IMG/VR virus record: IMGVR_UViG_3300020578_000394
Coordinates: 1 to 25,178 of that record
Strand: one strand, 5' to 3'
From: a virus
DNA: 25,178 nucleotides
The first letter of the stretch is position 1. Every line of letters starts with the position of its first letter. This document shows positions 5,660 to 13,147 of this stretch, in pieces. Both the position numbers and the translations under genes were made by a program. The notes below the pieces were generated by a model, which saw only the letters and a list, made by a program, of their open reading frames with translations, did not search any database and had not been told where the DNA came from.

Positions 5660-5935
5660 ATGCGCGGCGGCATTGACGCGGCGATGGTTGTAGTGATACG
5701 GCTTGCCCCTACCGTATCCCATTGTGGGTTGTTTGCAATGCGCTCGACAACGCACGAAGCGGCTGCTCACCACAGCGAAATGGTAGATGCGTTGGCAAGG
5801 TTGACGGATGACGATGCGAAATGTTCAACAACCCAAGCCTTCGCGCTCCCGCATCTCGCGGGGGCTTGGTCTCAGGAATCAGATGCGCATGGAAACAAAA
5901 AATGGCGAAACGAAAAAGTAAGGGCGTTAGGGTAA
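5660..5935 (+). CDS. doubtful small reading frame in the structured gap
   Basis: This is the only sizeable frame in the 350-base gap between 5550 and 5901. It is open further upstream to a GTG at 5564 inside the long hairpin, so I give the ATG at 5660 (GAGGTG 11 bases upstream). The product is about 91 residues, with a plausible first half (MRGGIDAAMVVVIRLAP...) but its end overlaps the ParB-like start by 34 bases and crosses the 5833 hairpin. It has no recognisable motif. It may be non-coding leader sequence. Confidence 0.25.
   Translation: MRGGIDAAMVVVIRLAPTVSHCGLFAMRSTTHEAAAHHSEMVDALARLTDDDAKCSTTQAFALPHLAGAWSQESDAHGNKKWRNEKVRALG
5833..5869 (+). other. bulged hairpin upstream of ParB-like gene
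   Basis: CCAAGCC pairs with GGCTTGG, and an inner CCCGC-ATCTC-GCGGG stem stacks directly on the 3' side, leaving an 8-base bulge (TTCGCGCT) on the 5' side. There is no U-tract. Together with GATACGG...CCGTATC at 5695-5718 it makes the gap rich in structure. Confidence 0.45.
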
Positions 5936-6831
5936 CGGGCAAGTGGTCTGAAGGTGAATCGATAGTTGATATCAGCCGACTGCTGCTCGACAAGGACATG
6001 CAGGCACGGGCAAAAATTTGCAACGAGGCAGTCGATGAATATGCGGAAGGCATGGCAGACACAGAAAACAACAAGCCGCTGCCACCGATCAGCGTTGTGG
6101 TATCTGACGAGGACGCAAAACAGGGTTGGGTAGTCGATGGTTGGCATCGGGTACTTGCCGCACTCAAGGCGGGGCTATCTGAATTGCCTGCGGTGGTCAA
6201 ATTCGGCACACGCACCGATGCAATGGCTGCCGCTGCCGCTGCCAATCAACAGCATGGTGTACGGCGCACGAACGCAGACAAGCGGCTATCTGTCATGCTG
6301 ATTCGGCGTGCTTTGCCCGACAGCAGCGTGGCATCGTGGGCTGCACAGTGTGGGGTTACACGAACCTTCGTCTACAACCTAATACAGAAGGAACGCGACA
6401 CGGAACTGGCAATGCTCGATATCGAAAGTGTGCCAAAGCAAATGGCAACGCCGCAGATAGTGGAACTGGATGCGGAAACCAAAGCCAGTAGCGAGGAACA
6501 CGATCCGCAAATCGCGCTTGTGATGAAACGCATGGCAATCGCTACAAGGGATGCGTCCACACTGTTCGAACTCATTGCGACAATCAAACAGAAAATCGTG
6601 ATCGCAGCAGCCGCAAACGCAGCCGAACCCGACATTACCACTTTTCTCAATGTGCAAACCATGTTGTGCGACTTGGAAGCCGTCAAATCAGCAATCCGCA
6701 ACGCTTCACCACATTCCATTTGTCCAGTATGCGGTGGAATGGGCTGCGCAATGTGCCGTCAGCGGGGTTGGGTATCAGTGCAGCAATACAAACTCATTCC
6801 TAAATCGCAGCGAGAGGGGGTAGCCGAATGA
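5902..6831 (+). CDS. ParB-like nuclease-fold protein with C-terminal zinc-type motif
   Basis: The start at 5902 gives 309 residues; an in-frame ATG at 5821 precedes the hairpin and is less likely. The N-terminal domain carries the ParB/Srx-type signature: VDISRLLLDKDMQAR near residue 20 and WVVDGWHRVLAALKAG near 78-93. A helix-turn-helix segment follows (SSVASWAAQCGVTRTFVYNLI, residues about 140-160). The extreme C-terminus holds a Cys cluster, CPVCGGMGCAMCRQRGW, with CxxC and CxxC pairs that could bind one zinc ion. Phage ParB-like proteins serve in partition, regulation or replication initiation. Its ATGA overlap with the helicase suggests a replication role (inference). Confidence 0.8.
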   Translation: MAKRKSKGVRVTGKWSEGESIVDISRLLLDKDMQARAKICNEAVDEYAEGMADTENNKPLPPISVVVSDEDAKQGWVVDGWHRVLAALKAGLSELPAVVKFGTRTDAMAAAAAANQQHGVRRTNADKRLSVMLIRRALPDSSVASWAAQCGVTRTFVYNLIQKERDTELAMLDIESVPKQMATPQIVELDAETKASSEEHDPQIALVMKRMAIATRDASTLFELIATIKQKIVIAAAANAAEPDITTFLNVQTMLCDLEAVKSAIRNASPHSICPVCGGMGCAMCRQRGWVSVQQYKLIPKSQREGVAE

Positions 6832-8456
6832 ATCTGCGGGACTTTCAACAGCGAGCGGTCGAAGCCATTATTTCAAGACTCGACAGCGACAGAAGGACGC
6901 TGCTTGTCATGGCAACAGGGCTAGGCAAAACCGTTGTTTTTGGCGAAATCATTAGGCGATTCCTACATGATCATCCGCATGAGCGCGTAATGGTTCTCGC
7001 GCACCGCGAGGAATTGGTAATGCAGGCGCGTAAGACAATCGAAATGATAAGTGGCTATGCGGTTGCAATTGAAATGGGCGAGCAGCGCAGCGATGAATCT
7101 GCATGGCGCAAGGAATCGGTGGTTGTATCTACCGTTCAGACACAATGCGCAGGGCGCAACGAACGCAAGCGTATGCAGAGATTCGATGCTGAACGGTTTG
7201 GTTTGGTGATAATTGACGAGGCGCACCACGCAGTAAGCGGTTCCTATCGCCAAACCATTGACCATTATGGGAAAGGCGGGTTGCGTTTGCTAGGTGTTAC
7301 GGCAACCCCTGATAGACATGATCGCGTAGGGTTACTAGACCTGTTTGGCAGCATCGGCTACGAATTTGGAATGCGCGAGGGCATCGAAAGCGGATGGCTT
7401 GTGCCAATCAAACAGCGCGTAGTCAATGTGCAGGGGCTTGACTTTAGCACATGTCGAACGCAGGCAGGCGATTTGCATGCAGGCGACTTGCGGCGGGTGG
7501 TGGAGTACGAGGAAGTGCTGCACGGCATGACCTATCCAACAATCGAAATAGCAGGCAATCGGCGCTGCATCGCATTTTGCGCAAGCGTTGCCCATGCGGA
7601 GCGTGTCGCGGAAATTATAAATCGACACCGTCCCGCATCAGCGGCTTGGGTATGCGGCGAAACACCGCGAGATGAGCGGCGTAATATATTCCGCGACTTC
7701 AGCAGTGGACGGCTTCAATTCCTTGTAAATGTGGGCGTAGCCACCGAGGGATGGGATGATGCCGCGCTTGATGGCGTTGGCGTAAGCGTGGTTGCAATGA
7801 TGCGCCCCACCAAGTCCCGCGCGCTGTATTGCCAGTGTATTGGACGAGCGACAAGACCAGTACCGAAGTTGTTAGACGGACTGACGGAGGCGGCGGCACG
7901 CAGGGCAGCAATTGCCCAAAGCCCAAAACCCGCCGCAATCATCCTTGACTATTGCGGCAACGCAGGCAGGCACAAACTCGTGCATGCGGCTGATGCACTG
8001 GGCGAATCGTTTAGCCACTCCGTGCAAGAGCGAGCCCACAAGGCGGTCAATCGGCAAGCAGCCGATGACGAAATAGATGTGCTTGAGGCATTGACAAGGG
8101 CAGAAATAGAGGAACAGCGCATCGAAGAGCGCAAAAAGCGGCGGGGTATTGTGGTCAAGGCGCAATATGCCGTTCAGGACATCGATCCGTTTAGCCTCAT
8201 TGAACTGGCGCATGACAGAACGCTCGCATGGTCGCGGGGCGATCCGCCGACAGACAAGCAGGTTGACTTTTTGCGGCGGCTGCGGGTCGGCATACCTGAT
8301 ATGTTGACTAAGCAGGAGGCGGGAAGGCTAATCACCGCTGCCATATCAACGCCTACGCCCAAGCAAAGTGCGGTGCTGCTGCGGCATGGGCTAGACCCTG
8401 CGGACTTTGATCGGCGGTCAGCAAGCGCCAAACTGTCGGAGATATTCGGGCGATGA
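6828..8456 (+). CDS. superfamily 2 DEAH-type DNA helicase
   Basis: This 542-residue helicase has all main superfamily 2 motifs: Q-type RDFQQRAVEA at the N-terminus, Walker A ATGLGKTV (29-36), LAHREEL (Ia), DEAH box IIDEAHHA (128-135), motif III VTATPDR (158-163), motif V VATEGWDDA and motif VI QCIGRATRP (336-344). The arrangement resembles RadD/type III restriction-like single-chain helicases common in phages. The last 70 residues (PPTDKQVDFLRRLRVG...) form a small 'PTdKQ' helical module often found at phage helicase C-termini. Likely role: unwinding at the phage replication fork, with the Toprim primase downstream. The start overlaps the upstream stop (ATGA) behind GAGGGGG. Confidence 0.9.
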   Translation: MNLRDFQQRAVEAIISRLDSDRRTLLVMATGLGKTVVFGEIIRRFLHDHPHERVMVLAHREELVMQARKTIEMISGYAVAIEMGEQRSDESAWRKESVVVSTVQTQCAGRNERKRMQRFDAERFGLVIIDEAHHAVSGSYRQTIDHYGKGGLRLLGVTATPDRHDRVGLLDLFGSIGYEFGMREGIESGWLVPIKQRVVNVQGLDFSTCRTQAGDLHAGDLRRVVEYEEVLHGMTYPTIEIAGNRRCIAFCASVAHAERVAEIINRHRPASAAWVCGETPRDERRNIFRDFSSGRLQFLVNVGVATEGWDDAALDGVGVSVVAMMRPTKSRALYCQCIGRATRPVPKLLDGLTEAAARRAAIAQSPKPAAIILDYCGNAGRHKLVHAADALGESFSHSVQERAHKAVNRQAADDEIDVLEALTRAEIEEQRIEERKKRRGIVVKAQYAVQDIDPFSLIELAHDRTLAWSRGDPPTDKQVDFLRRLRVGIPDMLTKQEAGRLITAAISTPTPKQSAVLLRHGLDPADFDRRSASAKLSEIFGR

Positions 8457-8659
8457 GAACCGAATCGAAAGACATTCCGCGCTCGCGCATTCGGGCATGG
8501 GTGCTTGATCAGCAATCAAATTATGCGAAGGTGATTATCGTCAAGCCGCGCGACTTCAAGCAGTGGCTAGAAGTAATCGAGCGGCAGCGCGAAACGGTCG
8601 AAAGGTTCCTTATAGAGTCGGGCTACACCATTGTGAATGACGAGGACGGCAAGCCATGA
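8453..8659 (+). CDS. small protein of replication operon, unknown (68 aa)
   Basis: The gene overlaps the helicase stop and the following start by ATGA at both ends, which strongly supports it as an operon member. The product has a basic start (RTESKDIPRSRIRAW), a strand-like section (YAKVIIVKPRDF) and a long helix (WLEVIERQRETVERFLIESG), so probably a small alpha/beta domain. No family recognised. Placement between helicase and primase suggests an accessory replication or recombination role, as inference only. Confidence 0.75.
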   Translation: MRTESKDIPRSRIRAWVLDQQSNYAKVIIVKPRDFKQWLEVIERQRETVERFLIESGYTIVNDEDGKP

Positions 8660-8876
8660 CATACAAGACGCATCAAATTGTAATGATCCGCGCTCGCATC
8701 ATGTCCGAACGGGATGGCGAGTGGTCGAGTGGTCGTGTGCGCCAGTGGATCGCACGGGCAAAGACATAGACAACGCCCTAACGCTAACCGTACCGCCTGC
8801 TGCAATCGTAACTATTGCGGAGGCTGCAGAGGCAATTGCCAAGCGGCGGCAGCCAAAGCAAAAGGAGGAATGGTGA
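8656..8876 (+). pseudogene. small gene frameshifted by an 8-bp tandem duplication
   Basis: The expected start is the ATG overlapping the previous stop (ATGA). That frame runs MTYKTHQIVMIRARIMSERDGEW and ends early, at 8769. A tandem GAGTGGTC duplication (8719-8734) sits right after GEW. Removing one copy gives a continuous frame of about 70 residues: ...DGEWSCAPVDRTGKDIDN...ending RRQPKQKEEW with the stop at 8876, which overlaps the primase start (GTGA). A 79-residue frame from an ATG at 8637 covers the same 3' half as an alternative, but lacks a ribosome binding site and overlaps its neighbour by 23 bases. Function unknown. The duplication may be genuine, a polymorphism or an assembly error. 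Confidence 0.65.
8719..8734 (+). repeat. 8-bp tandem duplication causing a frameshift
   Basis: GAGTGGTC is directly repeated (8719-8726, 8727-8734). Eight is not a multiple of three, so the second copy shifts the frame of the gene around it. Confidence 0.85.
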
Positions 8877-9718
8877 TACTGCGAGACAGGCGAACAGGCG
8901 AAGTAACATTCGATGGGGTGCGAGCGAGCCGCGCCGTGCCTTGTTGGGTATGTGCCGACCTGCACAAGCGGCAATCTTGGTGTCTAGTCGATCTACAGCG
9001 CGGCAAGTGCATCTGTCCCCGTGTCGAATCAGGGAATCGCATTGGTAATGCGGGTTGGCTGCATGAGCGCGGACATGCAATGCCGTGTGTATCTAGGGTA
9101 GAAATCAGAAAACCGCTTATACGCGATCAGGCGATAGATTGGATGTCGGAGTGGCGCAAGGCGGTAGATGCTGCCGTCAACCAACCGCTTGACGATTGGC
9201 TGCGCGAAACCCTAGCCCTATCGAAAACCGAGGTTGCCAGTGTAGAAGTCGGCAATCGCAATGGAGATGCCGCATTCCTGATGACCGATGCAAACGGCAA
9301 TGCAACTGGTTTGAAATTGCGAACGAAAAGCGGCAAAAAACTTTGTGCGCTTCATTCAAGACTTGGTGTTATTCGGGCTAAAGCATTCAATCCTGCGCTG
9401 CCCACCCTCGTAGTAACCGAGGGCGAAAGCGACCTGATGGTTGCGGCGGGTTGGGGTATGAACGCAGTTGCACGGGTTGGCTGCCGTTCATGTGAGGCAA
9501 TTATCGTCCAACTTGCTCGTGGCAAGCGCACACTTATCATTGCCGACAACGATAGAGCAGGCATTGAAGGCGCAAAGGCGTTGCAAAAAGTTTGTGGGCA
9601 GGCAAACCGTGTCAGCATTGTTACCCCGCCAACAAGCGCAAAAGACCTACGCGCTTGGGCTAGGCTTGGCGCGACAAAAGCCGATGTGGTGTGGCGTTTG
9701 CGTTGTTGCGGTGGATAG
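8873..9718 (+). CDS. Toprim-domain primase-like protein
   Basis: The GTG at 8873 (GTGA overlap, AAAGGAGG four bases ahead) gives 281 residues; ATG at 8870 is the alternative, and the frame further upstream is fortuitous. The N-terminus has a Cys pattern (CWVC, C37, CIC at 24-48), a likely zinc-binding region like that of primases. The Toprim domain is clear: VVTEGESDLMVA (180-191, catalytic Glu183) and LIIADNDRAG (221-230, metal-binding Asp225 and Asp227). A K-D-L-R-AW segment follows, as in DnaG-like and P4-type primases. It likely makes RNA primers at the fork with the upstream helicase. It lacks a helicase domain of its own, so the two roles are on separate proteins. Confidence 0.87.
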   Translation: MILRDRRTGEVTFDGVRASRAVPCWVCADLHKRQSWCLVDLQRGKCICPRVESGNRIGNAGWLHERGHAMPCVSRVEIRKPLIRDQAIDWMSEWRKAVDAAVNQPLDDWLRETLALSKTEVASVEVGNRNGDAAFLMTDANGNATGLKLRTKSGKKLCALHSRLGVIRAKAFNPALPTLVVTEGESDLMVAAGWGMNAVARVGCRSCEAIIVQLARGKRTLIIADNDRAGIEGAKALQKVCGQANRVSIVTPPTSAKDLRAWARLGATKADVVWRLRCCGG

Positions 9719-9727
9719 CATAAGGGC

Positions 9728-9925
9728 ATGGAGTCGGATTGCGAAGCCAAGCGCCGTGCTTGTGAGGAAAATGCTAGCCGTTGGCTTTTGTGTTGTACAA
9801 TGTGCGATGAACGACTTCGTGTTATTTTATCCTTCATTCGCTACCACAAAGCACGCGGGAGACCAATGAATTGGCTAGACGAACTGGAAACGAAAATTCA
9901 GAATGTGCTGCAGCAAATGAACTGA
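9728..9925 (+). CDS. small Cys-containing protein, unknown (65 aa)
   Basis: The frame starts 9 bases after the primase stop, with AAGGG just ahead of the ATG. A shorter start (ATG at 9866, 19 residues) is possible. The product has five Cys residues (SDCEAKRRAC...LLCCTMC) and ends in a helix (WLDELETKIQNVLQQ). The Cys spacing is not a recognised zinc finger. It overlaps the resolvase frame, and its stop lies 5 bases before a GTG that may be the true resolvase start, suggesting coupled translation. Confidence 0.55.
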   Translation: MESDCEAKRRACEENASRWLLCCTMCDERLRVILSFIRYHKARGRPMNWLDELETKIQNVLQQMN

Positions 9926-10362
9926 CCGAAGTGCGTTTGGTGTTGCCAATAAAACCCATTGCACAGCCTCGTCATCGGGCAACTGCCCGAAACGGCTTTG
10001 TCCACATGTATTTGCCCAAAACACATCCCGTGCAGGAATACAAACAGCAAATTATCAACGCTGTTATTGAAAAGGGGGTAGGTTGCATCGAAGGGGCGGT
10101 TCGTCTTGAACTGCTGTTTGGGTTTGCAAATACCGCAGTAAAAAAAACAGGTGGTGCTGTTGTCTATCGCACGGCGCGTCCCGACCTCGACAATTTGGAA
10201 AAAGCCGTAATGGATGCCTTGACTGCGGCAGCGGTGTGGAATGATGATTCCCAAGTAGCAGAAAAGACAAGCGCAAAGATATCGTCTTTTACCGATTTTT
10301 TGGCAATCACAATCAAAAGCATTCCGTTTGAAGTACCGCTTATACAACAGCAGGGAAAGTAG
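9871..10362 (+). CDS. rusA: RusA family Holliday junction resolvase
   Basis: The protein matches RusA-type endonucleases that cut four-way junctions during recombination or before packaging. Diagnostic residues are RPDLDNLEKAVMDAL (104-117 counted from 9871), providing catalytic Asp pairs (Asp105, Asp107, Asp115), then WNDDSQV with Asp125/126, and a basic Pro-rich N-terminus (IAQPRHRATA). The start is uncertain: the TTG at 9871 gives 163 residues, but family members usually begin close to the VRLVLPIKP strand, so the GTG at 9931, five bases after the upstream stop, is attractive. It touches the next gene by one base (TAGTG). Confidence 0.88.
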   Translation: MARRTGNENSECAAANELTEVRLVLPIKPIAQPRHRATARNGFVHMYLPKTHPVQEYKQQIINAVIEKGVGCIEGAVRLELLFGFANTAVKKTGGAVVYRTARPDLDNLEKAVMDALTAAAVWNDDSQVAEKTSAKISSFTDFLAITIKSIPFEVPLIQQQGK

Positions 10363-11015
10363 TGCCACACAAGATTCGAAGTCTGAACGAAACCACATAC
10401 GGCTACCAGTGGCGCAAGAAACGACTTGCCGTATTGCGTCAACAACCGCTTTGCGCCCTCTGCCTAGCAGCGGGGAAAACGGTGGCAGCCGCTGTTGTTG
10501 ACCACAAGGTTCCCCTATCGGACGGTGGTACAAACGACTCTAGCAATCTGCAACCGCTATGTAAGCGTTGCCACGACAACATCAAAACACCGCTAGATGT
10601 CAAGATACGGGGTATCCGCGAAGCAAATAGCATCACAATGTTCGTTGCTTGGATTGGTGATACCAGTGTGATAACCCCACCGTTTTCCCAAGGTCTTGAT
10701 ATGCGTTTGTTTCGCAAACAATGTGCAACTACGCTTGGTTGGAATGAGGCGCATCGCATCACCTTGGGCGCAATTGAAGGCATTTGTCGCTTCGCGCAAA
10801 CGCAACCAATACAAGAATTGTGCGTCATTTTTGACGATTTGGCACACGCTCTATGGTGCAAAGCCTCCTTTTCTGTTGATATTGTCGTGCAGCCTATGGG
10901 CGATGCAATACCATTATCAAACAATGAGGAAAGCATTTTCCTAGCAGAACGCTTTGGCGTTGAATATGTTATGCGGCAAAAACCACAACGAGGCGAACAG
11001 CCTGCAAGGGCGTAA
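10362..11015 (+). CDS. HNH endonuclease with uncharacterised C-terminal domain
   Basis: The first 76 residues are a compact HNH nuclease: YGYQWRKKR start, CALC (31-34), catalytic DH (47-48), N62, and CKRCH (67-71), so two CxxC pairs bind structural zinc. HNH proteins commonly sit next to terminase genes in HK97-like phages and aid DNA packaging cleavage; the position just before the terminase fits. Unusually, about 135 further residues follow (SITMFVAWIGDT...VEYVMRQK), looking like an alpha/beta domain I do not recognise. The GTG start at 10362 overlaps the RusA stop by one base. The N-terminal family call is firm, the tail is not. Confidence 0.88.
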   Translation: MPHKIRSLNETTYGYQWRKKRLAVLRQQPLCALCLAAGKTVAAAVVDHKVPLSDGGTNDSSNLQPLCKRCHDNIKTPLDVKIRGIREANSITMFVAWIGDTSVITPPFSQGLDMRLFRKQCATTLGWNEAHRITLGAIEGICRFAQTQPIQELCVIFDDLAHALWCKASFSVDIVVQPMGDAIPLSNNEESIFLAERFGVEYVMRQKPQRGEQPARA

Positions 11016-11021
11016 CTGAAC

Positions 11022-11495
11022 ATGAGCGGCAATCCTCCAACACCAACAGCATTGCTTCGATTGGCGGGGTCTTATCGCGCCACCCGCAGAAAAAAAGAAC
11101 CGCAGCCTGAACGCAAGAAATTGAAACCGCCTGCCAATGCCTCAGAGGAAGTTTTGGCTGAATGGAACAGATTGGTTGCCGTGCTTGAACCAATGCGAGT
11201 GATAACCGTTGTAGACGAACTCGCTCTTGAGCAATTTGCGGAATATCTAGTGCGTTGGAAAAAGGCAACCGCGCAACTTGAAAAATTAGGCGAAGTGATA
11301 CCTGTTAGAAATGCGCAAGGCGCAGTTGTGTCATTCAAGCGGTCCCCATGGGTTGCTATGCAAATCGAATATGGGCTTATGGTTCGCCGTTACTCCTGCG
11401 AATTTGGTATGACACCCGCAGCGCGTTCAAGAGTTGAAACAACCCATGAAGAAACGCAAGACTTCACATTCAGTCGATCCAAAGCGGTTGGATGA
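11022..11495 (+). CDS. terS: terminase small subunit, P27 family
   Basis: This 157-residue protein matches P27-type small terminases, which recognise phage DNA and load it onto the large subunit. Visible features are a basic disordered N-terminus (YRATRRKKEPQPERKKLKPP), the helical body EEVLAEWNRLV...MRVITVVDELALEQFAEYLVRW and the characteristic C-terminal SPWVAMQIE...MVRRYSCEFGMTPAARSRV. It overlaps the start of the large subunit gene by about 50 bases, typical for the pair. The start is ATG at 11022, six bases after the HNH stop. Confidence 0.9.
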   Translation: MSGNPPTPTALLRLAGSYRATRRKKEPQPERKKLKPPANASEEVLAEWNRLVAVLEPMRVITVVDELALEQFAEYLVRWKKATAQLEKLGEVIPVRNAQGAVVSFKRSPWVAMQIEYGLMVRRYSCEFGMTPAARSRVETTHEETQDFTFSRSKAVG

Positions 11496-13101
11496 ATGGG
11501 CGGCAGAGCGCTTCAATCACCTACCCAATTATGACGCTATTGCAACGGCAGAGGATTGTGTTTGGAATCCTCGGGCCGCAGAGCATGTCATTCATTTTGT
11601 TGAACATGTGTGTCGTTTCACGGAAGGCGAATGGGCGGGAACGCAGTTTGCGCTATTGCCGTGGCAGCGTTGTCTGCTAGGCAATTTGTACGGTTGGCTG
11701 CGTCCCGATGGAACGCGCCGATATCGTCAGGCACATATTCTTATTCCGCGCAAAGCAGGCAAAACGGAACTGGCTGCCGCACTTGCGCTGTATCACCTAC
11801 TTGCGGACGATGAACCAACGCCCGAAGTGGTTGGCATTGCCCGTGATCGGGCGCAGGCAAGGTTGTGTCTGAAACGGGCGTGCTCTATGGCAAGTCAGGA
11901 GCCGCGCATTGGGGCGCAAACACAACAGTATCAAGGCAGGCTCGTGTGCCCGCAAAACTACGGTGTGTACAAGGTGCTTTCAAGTGATGCGCCGTCTGCC
12001 CACGGTTTGAACACAAGTGCTTGCATTGCGGACGAGATTCACGCAATGGAAAATCGCAGGGAATTGTGGGAGGCGGTTATGACAAGCATGGGCGCAAGGA
12101 AACAGCCGCTGATGGTGTCAATCACTACGGCGGGAGTGCTGCGCGAATCGTTGGAATACGACCTGTTCGAATATGCAAAAAAAGTTTGTGGCGGGGTTGT
12201 CAAAAACAAGGGCTTTTTGCCTTGTTTGTATTACGCCGACATGGACGCAGATTGGAAAAGCGAAACAACATGGCGGCAGACAAATCCGAGTCTTGGCTAC
12301 ACCACAAGCGTTGACTGGTACACAACAGAGGCAAAGCGAGCGCACGATCAGCCGTCATACGAAAGCCCGTTTCGCACATACTTTTTGTGCCAACACATAA
12401 CCACTTCGCATCGGTGGATACGCATGAGTGATTGGGACAAATGTGCCAACCGTGAGTGGTTCAGCGAGGACAAACTAAAAACCCTTCCCTGCTACATCGG
12501 TATTGATTTGGCGCAGACCACCGACCTAACAAGCCTTGCATTGCTTTGGGTTGACGGCGACAAACTTATCACGCGCTCGTACAACTATGCGCCCGAAGCG
12601 GGGGCGCACATTCGCAGCACGAGGGATGGCGTTCCATACGAGGAATGGTCGCGGAACGGTTGGCTTACGCTTACAAGCGGCGACACAACCGACTACGGCT
12701 ATTTGCGTGAACAGGTCTTTGAGTTTGCAAAAAAGTACAAGGTGCGGCACATTGCCTACGACCCCTACAACGCGCAAAACCTCGGCAACGAATTAGAGCA
12801 GGGTGGTTTGTCGGTATTCCGTTGCCCGCAGTCTTTTTTGCAGTTAGCCACGCCCACCCGTATGCTAGAACGCGCAATCATCGCACACGAAATGATCCAT
12901 GACGGCAATCCTGTGTTGGCGTGGGCAATGTCAAATGTGGTGGTTGATCGGGATAGTGTTGGCAACCCAAGACCAAGCAAAAAGCGTTCTGTCGAAAGAA
13001 TTGACCCCGTGATTGCCTTGACGATTGCTATTGCGGCGGCAACACACGATGAGAAGCAGCGCAAGAGCATTTATGAAAGCAGGGGGCTAATTTGGCTTTA
13101 G
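11446..13101 (+). CDS. terL: terminase large subunit
   Basis: This is the packaging motor: an N-terminal ATPase and a C-terminal nuclease, 551 residues from the ATG at 11446 (a TTG 12 bases upstream is the alternative; neither has a good ribosome site, and translation is probably coupled to terS). Motifs seen: adenine-binding LLPWQRCLL (70-78), Walker A PRKAGKTE (101-108), Walker B CIADEIHA (193-200, Asp196-Glu197), coupling motif SITTAG (225-230) and RNase-H-like nuclease start IGIDLAQTTDLTS (Asp354). A later AYDPYNAQNL motif is typical of HK97/P27-associated TerL proteins. It pumps DNA into proheads through the portal. Confidence 0.95.
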   Translation: MKKRKTSHSVDPKRLDEWAAERFNHLPNYDAIATAEDCVWNPRAAEHVIHFVEHVCRFTEGEWAGTQFALLPWQRCLLGNLYGWLRPDGTRRYRQAHILIPRKAGKTELAAALALYHLLADDEPTPEVVGIARDRAQARLCLKRACSMASQEPRIGAQTQQYQGRLVCPQNYGVYKVLSSDAPSAHGLNTSACIADEIHAMENRRELWEAVMTSMGARKQPLMVSITTAGVLRESLEYDLFEYAKKVCGGVVKNKGFLPCLYYADMDADWKSETTWRQTNPSLGYTTSVDWYTTEAKRAHDQPSYESPFRTYFLCQHITTSHRWIRMSDWDKCANREWFSEDKLKTLPCYIGIDLAQTTDLTSLALLWVDGDKLITRSYNYAPEAGAHIRSTRDGVPYEEWSRNGWLTLTSGDTTDYGYLREQVFEFAKKYKVRHIAYDPYNAQNLGNELEQGGLSVFRCPQSFLQLATPTRMLERAIIAHEMIHDGNPVLAWAMSNVVVDRDSVGNPRPSKKRSVERIDPVIALTIAIAAATHDEKQRKSIYESRGLIWL

Positions 13102-13113
13102 TGGTTTGGGCTA

Positions 13114-13141
13114 TTGTCTTACTCCCGCAATCGGGTAATTT
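13114..13141 (+). promoter_or_regulatory. candidate promoter for a leaderless portal transcript
   Basis: TTGTCT (13114-13119), a 16-base spacer and TAATTT (13136-13141) precede the portal ATG by 6 bases. The spacer equals that of P1-P4. The portal gene has no Shine-Dalgarno sequence, so transcription may begin at the ATG itself. Confidence 0.35.
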
Positions 13142-13147
13142 GCAGCC

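Noticed and set aside
5826-5846. AAATGTTCA at about 5820 as a fifth copy of the shared promoter block
   Set aside because: Only nine bases match, and no -35/-10 pair with 16-base spacing follows.
5709-6245. A 178-residue minus-strand frame across the ParB-like gene start
   Set aside because: It is the reverse shadow of the ParB-like gene: low-complexity Ala/Ser-rich product, no ribosome site, and the plus-strand frame has clear motifs.
8714-8872. Upstream extension of the Toprim primase to 8714
   Set aside because: It would overlap the preceding gene by over 150 bases; GTG 8873 or ATG 8870 has AAAGGAGG and the usual 4-base overlap.
9898-10533. A 211-residue minus-strand frame over rusA and the HNH gene
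   Set aside because: Both plus-strand genes have catalytic motifs in register; the minus product is Cys/Phe-rich without a recognisable domain.
10439-11032. A 197-residue minus-strand frame over the HNH gene
   Set aside because: It is a shadow of the HNH coding sequence and has no promoter or ribosome site.
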